64,000 nucleotides of DNA from Chionoecetes opilio (GCA_016584305.1 JACEEZ010010964.1:197525-261524), one strand, 5' to 3'. Shown: positions 34,441 to 47,060, counted from the first letter of the stretch. The notes: generated by a model not told the origin, from the letters alone. Program-made: numbers and translations.

Positions 34441-35388
34441 CCTTGACCAAGACTGCCCCTTCAGGAATCCCCCTCAGAATATCACAACAGCGAGTGAGAA
34501 GAGAGACGACAGAAAGAAAAAGTAAGAAAACCCCTCCCCCCCATGAGTGACGTCAGAGATAAACATCAAGATGGTGGAGACCATAGTGAGTATCGTCGTA
34601 GAAATAACTTGTAATTATGTAAAAATTATATTAGTAATTAATAATTAGTATAATATACAGTGCAAATGCCACTTTCATCTGCATACGCCATAATAAAAAT
34701 GTCTCGATCTAGCTCCAAAATATTTCTCAAAGAGAAAATCTCATTTAACAACAATGAATGAAAACTACAAGATATACAATTCTTATAGAGAATCACGTAT
34801 GCATGCGTGTTCAAAATTTCTGACTGCTAAAATTGCCAAATTGCGTTCTGGTGACTCACCCAAGCGAGCGTCAAGCCAGGCCTGCTCTCGCGACTTGCTC
34901 ACGAAAATGCGCCTGTTTGATGACACAATCACTCTTCATATATTTTATGGAAAAAAACAAAGCAGACAGCAAGAAGGAGTAATTTCACCTCAGTTTTACA
35001 ACGGCTGCCGTCAGTGTATCATCCGCGATCTCGGCTTTCTCAAGTTTTATCAGTACAATGCAGGTAAATTTCCTTTGACCATTTGTTTGGAGTGTCCCCT
35101 AGGACGGGGGTTCTCAACGGGGAGACGGGGAGTCTCGACCCCTCTAGGCCGCAAGATGCTTCTGGGGGGTCGCAAGAATATTTATAGAATGTGACAAATG
35201 CATCAGAAACAATTAGATTTTAATAATATAATCATAATCATTCTTTTATATCATTTATCAATATAAAAATCTACAGTGACTACTATGCCTTCCTAGGCCT
35301 TAGATAAATTACTTATGAAAAAGAGTACTGCAGGAATGTATAATATCGGTTATAATATAATAATTACGGTTTTATTTAATTACTTTTA
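34441..35388. other. Spacer with a CRE-like site and an unassigned open frame
   Basis: A perfect TGACGTCA (34548-34555) lies 15 bp before an ATG (34571) whose fifth codon is followed by GTGAGT, a donor-like site. An open frame of 146 codons (34754-35191) passes a GCAGGTAAAT donor-like site at about 35065. Around 35105 a GGGGTTCTCAAC motif resembles a hAT-type terminus. None of these is strong enough for a gene call. Confidence 0.25.
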
Positions 35389-35460
35389 TACAGTAAAAGC
35401 CTTATAACTCGGCACTGTATAACTCGGAATTTGATATAACTCGACATGGCAAAGACAAGG

Positions 35461-35645
35461 TTTTTTTTTTTTGTGGGATGGTAGGCCCTGGAGGCTCACT
35501 CGAGGGCTGCGATGGTTGGCCCTCGCCCGTGTGTGGTGGCGCAGGCAGGATTCTTATAGTGACGCCTGTGATTAGAGGCTCATGCCGCCCCCTGTGTCCT
35601 CCCAGGCACTCGCAGTCGAAGGTAGAGTTAATGGACAGGGCATAG
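35461..35645 (-). repeat. tRNA-SINE (family S), 5'-truncated, nested in T2
   Basis: Reverse complement of the SINE body: starts at a T-run (poly(A) of the SINE), then CCTGGAGG, CGCCTGTGATTAGAGGCTC and GGTAGAGTTAATGG. The tRNA head is absent. Confidence 0.85.
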
Positions 35646-35741
35646 TGTTTGCAGTAATTAAGTGCTCAAGTGATGTAAAATTAAGTTGTACAGGTACAGC
35701 ACTGTATACAATACAGTACAGAGCTGTGATTATAAAGTGAT

Positions 35742-36760
35742 TAAAGTGATCAATCAATCAATCATTGGGGCATACGCCGGGGGGCGCGTCGCCTCGCCCA
35801 CCCTACGACGCCACTCCCGGGGGTCACCACGCGCGAGTTCCCATGCAGGCTCCTTTCCCATACCAAGCAGCTCTCGACAAGAAACATCAACTTGCCCCAG
35901 CCACGAGCCTTGTGGGCGCCCCTTGGCCTCCTCCACGCCGGATTGTCTCTTACAGATACAACCCGATGGGAAGGATCGGTTTCAGGGTAGCGTGCCACAT
36001 GCCCATATAGCCGAAGTTGGCGCTGACGGACTATGCAGGTAATAGGCCTCGATTCAGTCTCACGGTGCAATCGCTGATTTGACACGTAATCATCCCAGCG
36101 ATACCCCATGATTCTGCGGACACTTATTACCAAAGGCATTGATTAGTCTCTTCAAGTCACTATTTAGTGTCCATGTCTCACAACCATAGAGTAAGACAGG
36201 GATCACAAGCGACTTGAAGATCCGGATCTTTGTCCTCCTGCACAGGTACCGACAATGCCAAATACTCGTTCTGAGCGAGTCCATAACACGTGGGCTATGC
36301 CAATCCGCCGTAATACTTCTTGACGTGACCCGCCGTCATTATGGACTGCGCTACCAAGGTATGTAAAACTTTCCAAGATCTCAATGTCCTCGCCACACGC
36401 ATGAACAGACTGTACTGCTTCATCTAGTAAGTCTCCAAATACCTGGACCTTGGTCTTGAGCCAGGAGACCTCAAGTCCCAAAGGCTTTGCCTCCTCGTGC
36501 AGCGCCTCGAGAGCCATCACCAGGACCTCCAGCGACTCAGCAAAGATTACTGCATCATCGGCAAAAACAAGATCAGTGATCTTGGTGTTGCCGACGGATG
36601 CTCCACAATCACTTTGATCTACAACCTTGTCCAATACCCAGTCCATACAAGCGTTGAAAAGTGATGGGGCAAGGACGCACCCTTGCCTCACTCCTGTATT
36701 CACAGGAAAGAAGCTGGATACACCTGCCCCACACTTCACAGCACTCCCCAGTCCCAGAAT
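35742..36760 (-). pseudogene. LINE reverse transcriptase C-terminal half, nested in T2
   Basis: The longest frame (36739-36203) begins in the RT palm: GVRQGCVLAPSLFNACMDWV, then LVFADDAVIFAES with the catalytic Asp pair intact, then LEVSWLKTKVQVF and FTYLGSAVHNDGG. The downstream frames carry LVIPVLLYGCETWTLNSDLK and MGYRWDDYVSNQRLH ... LRLYGHVARYP, the usual C-terminal tail of this group, ending in PPAYAP. A TGATTGATTGAT tail follows, a short tandem 3' end as in several LINE clades. The 5' half is missing (5' truncation). At least two frame breaks separate the segments. Clade not assigned. Confidence 0.85.
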
Positions 36761-37046
36761 ACAGACCAGTTATCAAACCAATAGTCCAATTAAAGTGATA
36801 CCAGTGTTAAAATGCGACTGAGTCCTCCTAACATTTTCTACATGTTACAACAAGGCTCCCCTCTCCTTGGATTACATGCCTGCTGCTACCCGTGCATTGG
36901 TAAGTGTAGTTTTTATGTTTTTACAGTACTGTATTTTTTTTTTCTTTTTTTTTCCCCCATATCAGAGGAGGACATTGCATATCTCGGCACATTGAATAAC
37001 TCGGCAAGGGCCAGAACCCCTATCGTGCCGAGTTACAAGGCTTTTA

Positions 37047-37202
<156 letters not shown>

Positions 37203-37242
37203 TTAAGATACGTTTTATCGCCCCTGCCATATATCTCGCTTA

Positions 37243-37738
37243 CTACCTTATGAAGGACTAATCTTATGTCATGCAAGTCTTCTACTAACATTCAAACCTC
37301 TTGGCAAGCTGTTACTTTGGTCAAAATCACGGGGAAAAAATGATATAATAAGAATAAATAAGTGCAACTCCGCCGTCGCCATCAGCACAGTCAGAGACCA
37401 CGGGCCAACCCTTCCCTCACGTACAGCAGCCAGGCTAGGTTAGGTTATGGTTAAGTTTAAGGTTAATGTTAAGGTTAGGTTTAGTAGGTTTAGTTTAGTT
37501 TAAAATAAAACTGAACCTAACCTTAACCAACACTGCCATCGCTGCTGTCCGTGAGGGAGGGCTGAGAGAGGCGCCCGCCCCGCGGTCTAGACTGTGCTGA
37601 TGGCGACGGCGGAGTAGCAACATATTTATTCTCATTAGATCATTTTGTCTGTGATTTCGACCAAAGTAATAGCTTGCCAAGAGGTTTGAAGGTTAGCAAA
37701 AGACGTGTATGACAAAAGTTTAGTCCTTCATAAGGTAG
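37243..37738. repeat. Foldback element: near-complete 500-bp palindrome
   Basis: CTACCTTATGAAGGACTAA at the left is repeated exactly inverted at the right, and similarity continues almost to the centre (CAAACCTCTTGGCAAGC; ACTCCGCCGTCGCCATCAGC; CCCTCACG). TA flanks both ends. The centre contains GGTTAGGTT-like reiterations in both orientations. Confidence 0.9.
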
Positions 37739-38090
37739 TACCGTATTTTATGGCTTATAAGAAAGATGCTGCATCTTGGAAGATGCACCCTGATTTTGGA
37801 AAGAAATTTCTAAGAAAAAAATATAAAAAATAAACAGATTTTCTACCGGTAGGTGGTAGTAAAATCTACCAATTTTCTGGGTAGGCGGTGGTCCGAAGTG
37901 TCTTTCTGTTGCTCTGTTCCCATGTTCTTTGGCATATCGTACAACTTTTAGCTTGTATGCGATAGTATAAGTAAATTGTTTTGATAACGTGTGACAGCCT
38001 GGTGGTAAATATACATCAACACAAGCAGACGATAGTTGGCGCCAATCTGCCGAGCTTCCAAGGCGGAACGTAAACGTCACAGCGCGAGGA
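37739..38090 (-). pseudogene. Pogo/Tigger-like transposase N-terminus with terminus
   Basis: On the minus strand TYTIAYKLKVVRYAKEHGN and RATERHFGPPP match the psq-type helix-turn-helix at the start of Tigger/jerky-like transposases. The frame then degenerates. At the other side CCGTATTTTATGGCTTATAA followed by GATGCACCC is the widespread pogo/Tigger type of terminal repeat. Only the DNA-binding start and one end remain. Confidence 0.65.
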
Positions 38091-38553
38091 CAGATTAGTT
38101 GATTTGAATGTCAAACATTCAACAGGAGCTGTCAAGAAAAATTGTAACCCATATTGTGTGCATAACTGTCAAGTGAACACTATCAATCGTTTCAGTACTG
38201 TTTGGCTATGTCGCCCTGACATCGTCCTGGTCATTCTGGACTGACAAAGGAAATTCATATTAGATATGTATTGGCATGACACACAGTTGCCATCATCCCG
38301 CAGTTCCGTTACTTGCCGGCATCGTCCCGTAATGTCGATGTTTGCTATGTAATGACCACCGTAAAAAACTAATCTAAACCCAAACCAACCTGACAAATTT
38401 TAGCCTCGTAACCTCCTAGCCCGAGGGCAGATCAAGGTTCTCAAACTTTTTTGCCTGCGACCCTTCCTAATTAATAATTTCAAAAGATTGCAAAAGATCG
38501 CGATCCCACCCCTCCTACCAAAGGATTTTCGAAAATCTGTCACAAATGCATAT

Positions 38554-39442
<889 letters not shown>

Positions 39443-39464
39443 TATATGTATATATATATATATA

Positions 39465-40215
39465 GTTACACTTGGCGTGTGTATGTCTGAGTGCATGGGC
39501 CACGAGGGCGGCGGGAGGCCGTGAGGGTAGGTTACACACAGACAGAGGAGGGGTGACGTCATTTGACGGCGTTCATTCTAATTGGGTCCGGCATGCTTTC
39601 CTGGAACGTCATTGGTTGGGTGAGAAGGCGCGGCAGAGACAGGAAGAGGGGACAGGGGGTGAGGGTGTGAGAGGAGCGGGCTGGCTGGAGACAGAGGGGA
39701 AGAACAGAGCTGGGCCGGGAGAGAGGAAGGCGTGAGGCAGGGAGGGTTAGCGCGACGCGCCTGTGGCGTCGCCTGAGCTTCGTCAGCCCTTCGTCAGCGT
39801 ACGTAGTGCCTCGCGTGGTAAGTCAGTGTACGTAGTGCCTCGCGTGGTAAGTCAGTGTACGTAGTGCCTCGCGTGTGTGTAAGCCTTTGTGTTAAACGGA
39901 CAAGTGTAACTGAGTGTTGTTCCTTCGGCTGCCTCCTTCAGGAAGTTGTGTTATTGTGTGATCTTTGTGTAGTAAAGTAGAGATTTGACCAGTGAGGGTT
40001 CATTCATTCCCTTATCCGCCTTGTGTAGTGACTAAGTGGTACATTACCGTTACTCGCCCAGGTAAGTCTACCGGATCCTTTAAGTAGGGAAGTTAAGGGG
40101 GTTACGTGACCGCGCCTTGTGGGGTAAAGTAAGACAGGTAAGTCTTGTGGTGTGAGGTTATGAGGGCGGTGCACAATACTGGTCAGTTAGAAGGGGAAGC
40201 TACTGCCAGGTTCGT

Positions 40216-40219
<4 letters not shown>
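39465..40219 (+). repeat. Possible solo LTR with 29-bp tandem repeats
   Basis: GC-rich, about 750 bp, starting near GTTACACTTGG and ending GGTTCGTAACA, with ATATA on both sides. Inside are three copies of TACGTAGTGCCTCGCGTGG at a 29-bp period (about 39799, 39828, 39857) and TGTGTAGTAAAG-type sequence. No coding frame or second copy is in the window. Confidence 0.3.

Positions 40220-40221
<2 letters not shown>

Positions 40222-40250
<29 letters not shown>
40222..40250. repeat. (TA)n microsatellite
   Basis: Short TA run. Confidence 0.85.
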
Positions 40251-40252
<2 letters not shown>

Positions 40253-40303
40253 TGATGGATTGAGTGGTCGGTTTTTCACAACCACGGTTGCGGTTATTAT
40301 ATA

Positions 40304-40948
40304 CACACAAACCTCGATTTCCCGGACTAATAGGGGGGAGCACTGGTCCGGGAACCACAAAAGTCCGGGAATCGCAACAGTCCAGGAATTATCCTCTAAA
40401 AAAAAAGTCCGATGCCATTACCCACCCCCTGACGTTTATCCTACTCTAGTATTTACTGTCCGGCAACAGCCAATATCAACTACCCCACCTCGGACTTTTA
40501 CGTCCGCTGAGCATGCTGCCACCTGGCGGGAGGCAGCAGAAAGTGTTCAATAGTCTCAAGAGACGTTCCTGCACCAGGGGCAGTGAGGGTCAGGGGACTA
40601 ACGGAGGCAGTGCAGGTGAACCGTGAGTGTTGTGTGTCCAAATGTAAACAATACGACCGCTGAGCATGCTGCCACCTGGCGGGAGGCAGCAGAAAGTGTT
40701 CAATAGTCTCAAGAGACGTTCCTACACCAGGGGCAGTGGGGGTCAGGGGAATGACGGAGGTGGTGCAGGTGAACCGTGAGTGTCGTGTGCCCAAATGTAA
40801 ACAATACAACCGCTGAGCATGCTGCCACCTGGCGGGAGGCGCGGACACTGACCAGGGGTGACAGGAGACGCTCGGACCGCCGGACAACTTTGTTAATTTA
40901 CGACCAGCACCAGGCATTTCAACGTATAAAAAAAAAAAATAATAATAA

Positions 40949-41001
<53 letters not shown>

Positions 41002-41086
41002 ACTCTGACATATTCCCGGACCTCGGATTTTGTCCGGCAAATCCGATATCCGGGAAATGGAGGTCGGGGAAATCGAGGTTTGTGTG
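40304..41086. mobile_element. MITE (family T3) with TA duplication and internal 153-bp tandem repeats
   Basis: Ends CACACAAACCTCGATTTCCC and its inverted match (GGGGAAATCGAGGTTTGTGTG), each followed by TA (40302-40303, 41087-41088). GTCCGGGAA-type motifs continue inside both ends. From 40504 a unit beginning CCGCTGAGCATGCTGCC repeats at 40657 and 40810, exactly 153 bp apart; the third unit is partial. An A-run of about 40 follows. Confidence 0.9.
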
Positions 41087-41241
41087 TACTAGGAAAAATG
41101 CGTAATTATTAACTGGAATATTACATTATAGTGCGATTTAGCCACACTTGGTACATAATATATACTAAATACCTTATGTTGATCACAAGTTTTGCAACAC
41201 ATAAATAGCGGTAAATTTTATGTACTGTCAATATTGAAGTA

Positions 41242-41417
41242 CAGTAAACCCTCTCGTATCCGGACTAATTGGGCCAAGGAGTGGTCCGAGTAAAGCAAGG
41301 ATTTGAAGAAAAAAAAAAGGGAAAAAAAAGGCCAGGAACAGCCCCAAAAGCCGCAAACTCTGGACCAAAAAAGCGTGCCATTGTCCGAACACAGACCGGG
41401 TAATGAGGTGTTTACCA
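41242..41417 (+). mobile_element. Small Tigger-type MITE (family T4)
   Basis: Starts CAGTAAACCCTCTCGTATCC after TA; the right end, inverted, reads GGTAAACACCTCATTACCCG with GTCCGA just inside. About 176 bp. The right border is less certain. Confidence 0.6.
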
Positions 41418-41520
41418 TAAGAAAACGGGGGCGAGACTAAAAAGCAGTGTTGCTAGACAAAATTTACATCAATCTGAGAAACTCGGGTAAAAACTCTGTA
41501 GAAATCTGTATACTGTAGGG

Positions 41521-42564
41521 CAGTGCTATTCAACCTGGGTGGACGGTCCACCTTAAGGTGGACGAGACTAAGTGAGTGGTGGACGGCTGTCTTGGGGTGG
41601 ACAGGTGGGTGGACGAGATCATGCCCACTTGTCAGTATAGATCAGTGTTTTTTCTGATTTTGAAGTCTTTGATACCTATATGGGAGAATTTGGCTGAGAA
41701 CATGATGATGGTATGCAGACAGCAGAACAGACACAGGAGGTACGAATGTCCCATTTGATTACCAGACACCTTACTTTGATGCAGGAAAACCTTGACTTCT
41801 ATTTCCAAGAGACCTGACCTCCAACATGTGGAATGCTTCATCCATTCTCAGATGATGGAACTGATCATTTTGAATTTCTGATGTCCTATTGGAGCTTCCA
41901 GTGGATTATTCTCAAAAAGCTACTTGCAATACATTTGGCCATCCCATGCATTTCTGGGTTGCCCTGCTTGATACTCAGGACTACAAGGAGTTAGCTGAGC
42001 AGGCAAGAGTCATGTTTGTGCAGATACCAACGTTATATCTGTTTGAGCAAGGTTTCTCAAGCTTAGTTTTAATCAAGACATAGAAAAGGACTGCCATTCT
42101 GAATTTGGGTCCTCCCATGCGGGTTGCACTTGAAAATTGTCTGATGCCTCGATTTAAGCTGATAGCAGACAAATTGCAATAGCAGCCAGGCCACTGATTT
42201 TTGTTCCTTGAAGGAAAAGGCTTTGTTTTCTGGATTACCAAATATAACGCATATTATGTGCAATTTTTACTTTAGTTACATGGAAAAAAATGCATTTGCT
42301 GTGGAATTCCGCAGATATGTTCGATTTTTCCTTGTATATTTATAATTTTAATCTGCATGTGTATTATACAGAAGAATATGTAACCTATTTATTAAAAATG
42401 AGTGCAACTGCTTTTTCCTACCTATATATTTTGTAGAATGATATAGTTAGATTTAAAATGTCAGAGTCGTGAGATTTAAAAGCGACAGAAAAGACTTGGG
42501 GTGGACAACTCTTACCAAATCCCCACTAGAGGTGGACCACATCAAAAAAGGTTGAAGAGCACTG
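41521..42564 (+). mobile_element. hAT element with exact 8-bp target duplication
   Basis: Left terminus CAGTGCTATTCAACC and right terminus GGTTGAAGAGCACTG (inverted, one mismatch). CTGTAGGG is present on both sides (41513-41520 and 42565-42572). Interior GGTGGAC repeats lie near both ends. The remaining transposase is the C-terminal part only. Confidence 0.95.
41750..42180 (+). pseudogene. hAT transposase C-terminal remnant
   Basis: Ordered fragments: a weak DFYFQETDLQH-like piece (about 41790-41825), then FWVALLDTQDYKELAEQAR and FVQIPTLYLFEQGFSSLVL ending in IKT (41945-42083). This is the hAT dimerisation domain (the CEQGFS/FSxLxxIKTK signature of the ZBED5/SCAND3-like branch). A stop after IKT is followed, in frame, by further family-like residues (NLGPPMRVALENCL). 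The N-terminal BED finger and catalytic core are gone. Confidence 0.75.
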
Positions 42565-42614
42565 CTGTAGGGTATATATGAGAGAAAAAAAGAAAGAAAA
42601 AAATCTGTAGATAA

Positions 42615-43144
42615 CACTGGGTAACAAAAACATATGTTTTGAAAATCGTCCAGGGTTTTCCAGCTGAATTAGACTAATTTTGATGCTCTGAGTCCGAAAA
42701 TGACCTTGGTTTTGCTCAATCAGGTCAGGTTTTTTTGCTACAGAAATTTAAAAAAAATCGATTTTTCGTAAAAAAAAAAATTCTGCGGATCATCAGCTGA
42801 GAAACCCCTGATGATTTTTTCCGTTTTCCTCAAGAAATAAAAGTCAGCGTATCCAAATTCATTCAGTTTTTATTTAGTCCATCAAATTTGATAAGCATAA
42901 TTATCATAATATTAGTATAAGAATGAGCGTTACGTGACACAAAAGTTCAGAGTTCACGGCATAAATCGGCGTTTCTTCGATTCCCGTGTGTGAGCAGCTG
43001 CTGGGTTGTCTCTCTTCAGCGACCAGCAGTAGTCCGCATCATGACTGCGTCCCACCTCCCCCGGTAAACCTCTCCTCCATTTGGCGCATGTCCTGATGGA
43101 ACCTTTCTCCTGCTCGTCGCTCATCGCCCCAAGGTTTTTCAGGA
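42615..43144 (-). mobile_element. CACTG element, copy A, truncated at an N
   Basis: Starts with CACTGGGTAACA after TAA and is nearly identical to the first ~520 bp of the copies at 51373 and 60494. Contains the 3' end of the transposase gene (minus strand) only. It stops exactly where the N lies, so truncation is probably an assembly effect. Confidence 0.85.
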
Positions 43145-43145
43145 N
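43145..43145. other. Ambiguous base (N)
   Basis: Marks an abrupt change from CACTG-element sequence to unrelated sequence. Confidence 0.8.
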
Positions 43146-43319
43146 TATAAAACAAAAATTCCGAAGAAATACCTTTTATACTGATAAACATAATTTTTAG
43201 GAAAAATTACCATAAGTTGGAAACAGGGGCGGAAAGGGAGTTTTTTGTCCCCCAGTCGCTCCGACGGGCGGCTTTGGTTTAAAGCGCTAGATCGGACGTC
43301 AGTGCAAGCAGCTATAAAA

Positions 43320-43940
43320 AACAAGAACAGTGAGCTCGTTTTTCCCATCTGGGGCGTCTGGGAACTACCCGCGCAGCGGAAGGGTGGGGATCGGCTTTCG
43401 GGCTCGACTTATTTTTATTTTCCCCTACCAAACCAGTACAATTAAGTGGTCCAGGGTAAACATAGGCTTATCAAAATGGAAATATAGGGTTTTTACATTA
43501 TTTCAGGGCTTTTATAATGAGGTTTGTTGGCAAAATAGAAGCTTTCGACCAGTGTCCTACAACATTTACAAAATACTGCAAAGGGAAGTTCAAGGGGGAT
43601 GCTGGGTTAAATTACCTCCATGTATGAAAAGAGAAGGTAATATTAACCCATGCCCCCCGCCTTAAAAGCTTTCCCTTTTACAGTATTTAGTAAATGTTGT
43701 AGGACACCTGTGACGAATGTTTCTTTTGCCAAAACCTCACAAAAACCCCATAAATAATGTAAAACTGTAATTTCCTTTGCATAAGCCTTTTTTGACCTGA
43801 CAACACTTAATTGAGCTGGTTTGTTAGGGAATAATGAAAAATAAGTCGAGCCCGAACCCGATCCCTAAATTCCACTGGGGGGGGGTATTTCCCAGAGGGC
43901 CCCAGATGGCAAATCGAGCTCACGTCTTTTTTTTTGAGCC
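43320..43940. repeat. Foldback element, arms ~270 bp
   Basis: Left arm blocks GAGCTCG, CATCTGGGG, GGGATCG, GGGCTCGACTTATTTTT, CAATTAAGTG and GTGTCCTACAACATTTAC recur inverted in the same order to the right of about 43680. The spacer is about 100 bp. No coding potential. Confidence 0.75.
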
Positions 43941-44329
43941 GTATTTTCGAACCCCGGAAAATTTCGACCCGTTTCAGGCCAAGTTAAAAAAATTTTCAAA
44001 AAATTCCAAATTTCATAATCAGAATGAAGCTCGAAATTTTTTTTTTCCCTGCAGCTCTTCCACTCCTCGTGCCTCCACTTCGTACCCCAGCCTCCACACG
44101 CCCCACCACTTTAACCCCCTCAAGCACTGAACACCACCTTACAAAATCTCCTGCGGCCCCTGCCAGGACTCCTTTCGTAGCGGTCAAAAAAAACTTTCAG
44201 GGAAGACATAAAAAGCCATTCTAGATACCCGGGATCAATAGGAACACAAAAAAAAAAAACAGATAATTCAAATAGACATTGGGGCTTTTTTTTCAAAGTT
44301 TTTAAAAAAAAATTAGAACTATATTTTTC

Positions 44330-44760
44330 AGATAGTCACTGGATCACACCACCTGCACATCACACCCACGCATCTACAACAACCCATATCACTGCCATCC
44401 CACACCACATAACCACATCACTCCCAGCCACACACTGTAACCACGATCACTACCAGCCAAACCACATAACCACATCACTCCCCCAGCCCAGACCACATAA
44501 CTACATCACTCCCCACAACACCACGTAACCACATCACGCCAGCCACACACATAACCACATCACTCCCACACACCACATAACCACATCACTACCAAGCCCA
44601 CACCACATAACCCACTCAATCACTCCCGGCCCACCACATAACCACATCACTTCCCAGCACACCAACATAACCACAAGAATTCACTGCCCGCCACACCACA
44701 TAACCACATCACAACACACATCACACCTAGACCACACAACAACCCTATCACACTCAAAAA
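44330..44760 (+). repeat. Minisatellite, CCACATAACCACATCACTCC type
   Basis: About 15 imperfect copies of a 28-30-bp unit (ACACCACATAACCACATCAC...). Confidence 0.9.
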
Positions 44761-44761
44761 T

Positions 44762-47060
44762 CAGATTGATAGTTGTGATAATAGATAGTGATAAAAAGAT
44801 AGTGAGATAAAAAGGGAGTGATAAAAAGATAGTGAGGATAAATAGATTAGTGAGATAAAAAGATAGTGAGATAAAAAGAATAGTGATAAAAAGGGATAGA
44901 TAAAAAGAATAGTGAGATTACAAAAGTAGTGAGATAAAAAGATGTTGTACATAAATATATAGTGATCATAAAGATAAGTGCAGATCAAAGATAAGTGAGA
45001 TAAAAAGATAGTGAGATAAAAAGATAAGATTAAAAAAGGATACGTGGATAAAAAGCTATGAGATAAAAAACAAGAGTGATAAAACAGTATAGTGAGATCT
45101 AAAGATAGTGATAAAAAGATAGTGAGATAAACAGATCAGTGATAAAATGATAGATACACAAAAGAATATGTGGATAGAATAAGATAGTGAGTATAAAAAG
45201 GATGAGAGAAAAAGATTGATTAAAAAGATAGTGAGATAAAGAGATAGTGAATAAAAAAGTCTGAGCCTAAGATAAAAAGATAGTGTAAAAAGATAGTGTA
45301 AAAAAGCATAGTGTAGATAATAGATAGTGATAAAAGATACAGATAGATAAAAAGAGTTAGATAAAAAGATAGTGAGGATAAAAAGTAGTGAGACATAAAA
45401 AGATCAGATCAAAGATAGTGATAAAAACGTAGGAATAAAAAGATAGTGAGTATAAAAAGTGATAAAAAGATAGTTAGATAAAAAGATAGTGTGATAAAAA
45501 GATAGTGATTAAAAAGATAGTGTAGATATAATAGTGACCTAAAAGATAGTGATGACATAAACAATAGTGAGAATAAAAAAAGATAAGTGTAGATAAAAAA
45601 GAGTGTCTCGAGATAAAAGATAGATAAAAAGATAGTGAGAAGAAAAAGATATAGTATTAAATGATATAGTGAGATAAAAATAGATAAAAAGAATAGTGTA
45701 GATAAATATAGTGGATAAAAAGATGACTAAAAGATAGTATCGTAGAATCAAAAGATAGTGAGCTATGTTAAAAATGATAGAGTACATAAATAAGATAGAG
45801 ATCAAAAAGTGATAAAAAGATAGTGAGATAAAATAGGATAGAGATAAACAGAGTGATAAAAGATAGAGATAGTGATAATAAAAGTCGTGTGATAAAAAGA
45901 TAGTTGAAGAAATAAAAAGATAGTGATAAATAAGATTAGATAGCTGATAAAAAGATAGTGAGGATAAAAGTGATAAAGGTAGATTAAAAGATAGTGGATA
46001 CAAAAGATAGTGAGATAATAAGTGAAAAGAGATAAAATAGATAGTTAGATTAAAAAGATAGATAAAAAGAATGGTGAGATAAAAAGATAGTGATAAAAAG
46101 ATAGTGGGTATAAAACATAGCATGCATAAAAAGTATAGTGATGTAATAAAGATGGTGAGATAAACACAGCATAATTGAGATAAAAAAAGATAGTGAATTA
46201 CACACAATAGTGATTAAAAGATAGTGAGATAAGTGAAATATAAAAAGATGGGTGGTGAATAAAAACGAGCTGGGGAAGACATAAAAAAAGAATAGTCTGA
46301 AAGATAAAAGGATAGAGATAAAAAAAAAGAATAGTGAGACTAAAAAAAGATTTGAAGAATAGTGGAATAAATAAAGATATTGGGTGAGAAATAAAAATGA
46401 AGGAGTGATTAAAAAAAAGATTAGTGAGGATAGATTTTAAAAAAGAATAGTGAGAATTAGTTGAAAAAAAGGAATAGTGGGGGATGATTTAAAAAATAGA
46501 AAATAAAAAAGAACAGTGAAGATAAAAAGTGGATAAAAAAGATAAGTGGAGATTTTTTAGTGGATAATAAAAAGAAATATCTTTGGAGATAAAAAAGAAA
46601 TTGAAAAAGAATAGGTGGTAATTAAAAAAAGATTATGAAAAAAGACATAGAATTTAATAAAGATTAAAGTTGGGAAAGGATATTAAAAAGGGAATTTGGT
46701 GGATACAAATAGATAAAACAGTTGTGCGGGGGAGTATTATAAATAGATATTAAAAAAAGATAAGTTTGAGGAAATTAAAAAAAAAAAAATAGATAAAAAA
46801 AGATAGATTTAAAAAGAATTTGGATGTATAAAAGTGGTGACAACATATCAATTAAGATTAGTGGGGATTAAACTAAAAAATAAATTTTAAAAATAGTGAT
46901 TTAAAAAAAATAGATAAAAAAGAATAGTGAGATAAAGATAGATAAAAAAAGGTATAAGTGCGATAGCAAATAACAAGGGAATACGAGAATCTATATATGA
47001 AATAAAAAGATTAGTGAGAATAAAAAAGAATAGTGAGAATAGAAAATAGTGAAAGGATAA
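44762..47060 (+). repeat. Minisatellite, GATAAAAAGATAGTGA (16 bp)
   Basis: About 2.3 kb of the 16-mer and shortened forms, increasingly degenerate towards the right. The 222-codon minus-strand frame within it is a repeat artefact. Confidence 0.9.

Noticed and set aside
34548..34591. Host promoter and first exon (CRE site, short MVETI start, GTGAGT donor)
   Set aside because: Suggestive, but short motifs occur by chance and no downstream exon was recognised.
34754..35191. 146-codon open frame as a host gene
   Set aside because: No domain recognised; the 3' part runs into a hAT-like terminal motif; only a single donor-like site supports it.
37430..37520. Interstitial telomere-like GGTTAGG repeats
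   Set aside because: The reiterations are irregular (GGTTAAG, GGTTAATG) and occur in both orientations at the centre of a palindrome, so this is not a TTAGG telomere tract.
38430..38520. hAT terminus (AAGGTTCTCAAACTTTTTTG) pairing with a similar motif at about 35105
   Set aside because: The two motifs are 3.3 kb apart with other complete elements between, and no 8-bp duplication was found.
40498..41040. 180-codon minus-strand frame with repeated Pro/Ala/His segments
   Set aside because: It spans the 153-bp tandem repeats and an A-run of MITE T3; repetition explains the open frame.
45539..46207. 222-codon minus-strand open frame rich in Leu/Tyr/Phe/Ser
   Set aside because: It is the reverse frame of the GATAAAAAGATAGTGA minisatellite; membrane-protein-like composition is a by-product of the repeat.
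44762..47060. CRISPR-like array
   Set aside because: Units are contiguous 16-mers without spacers; this is a eukaryotic minisatellite.
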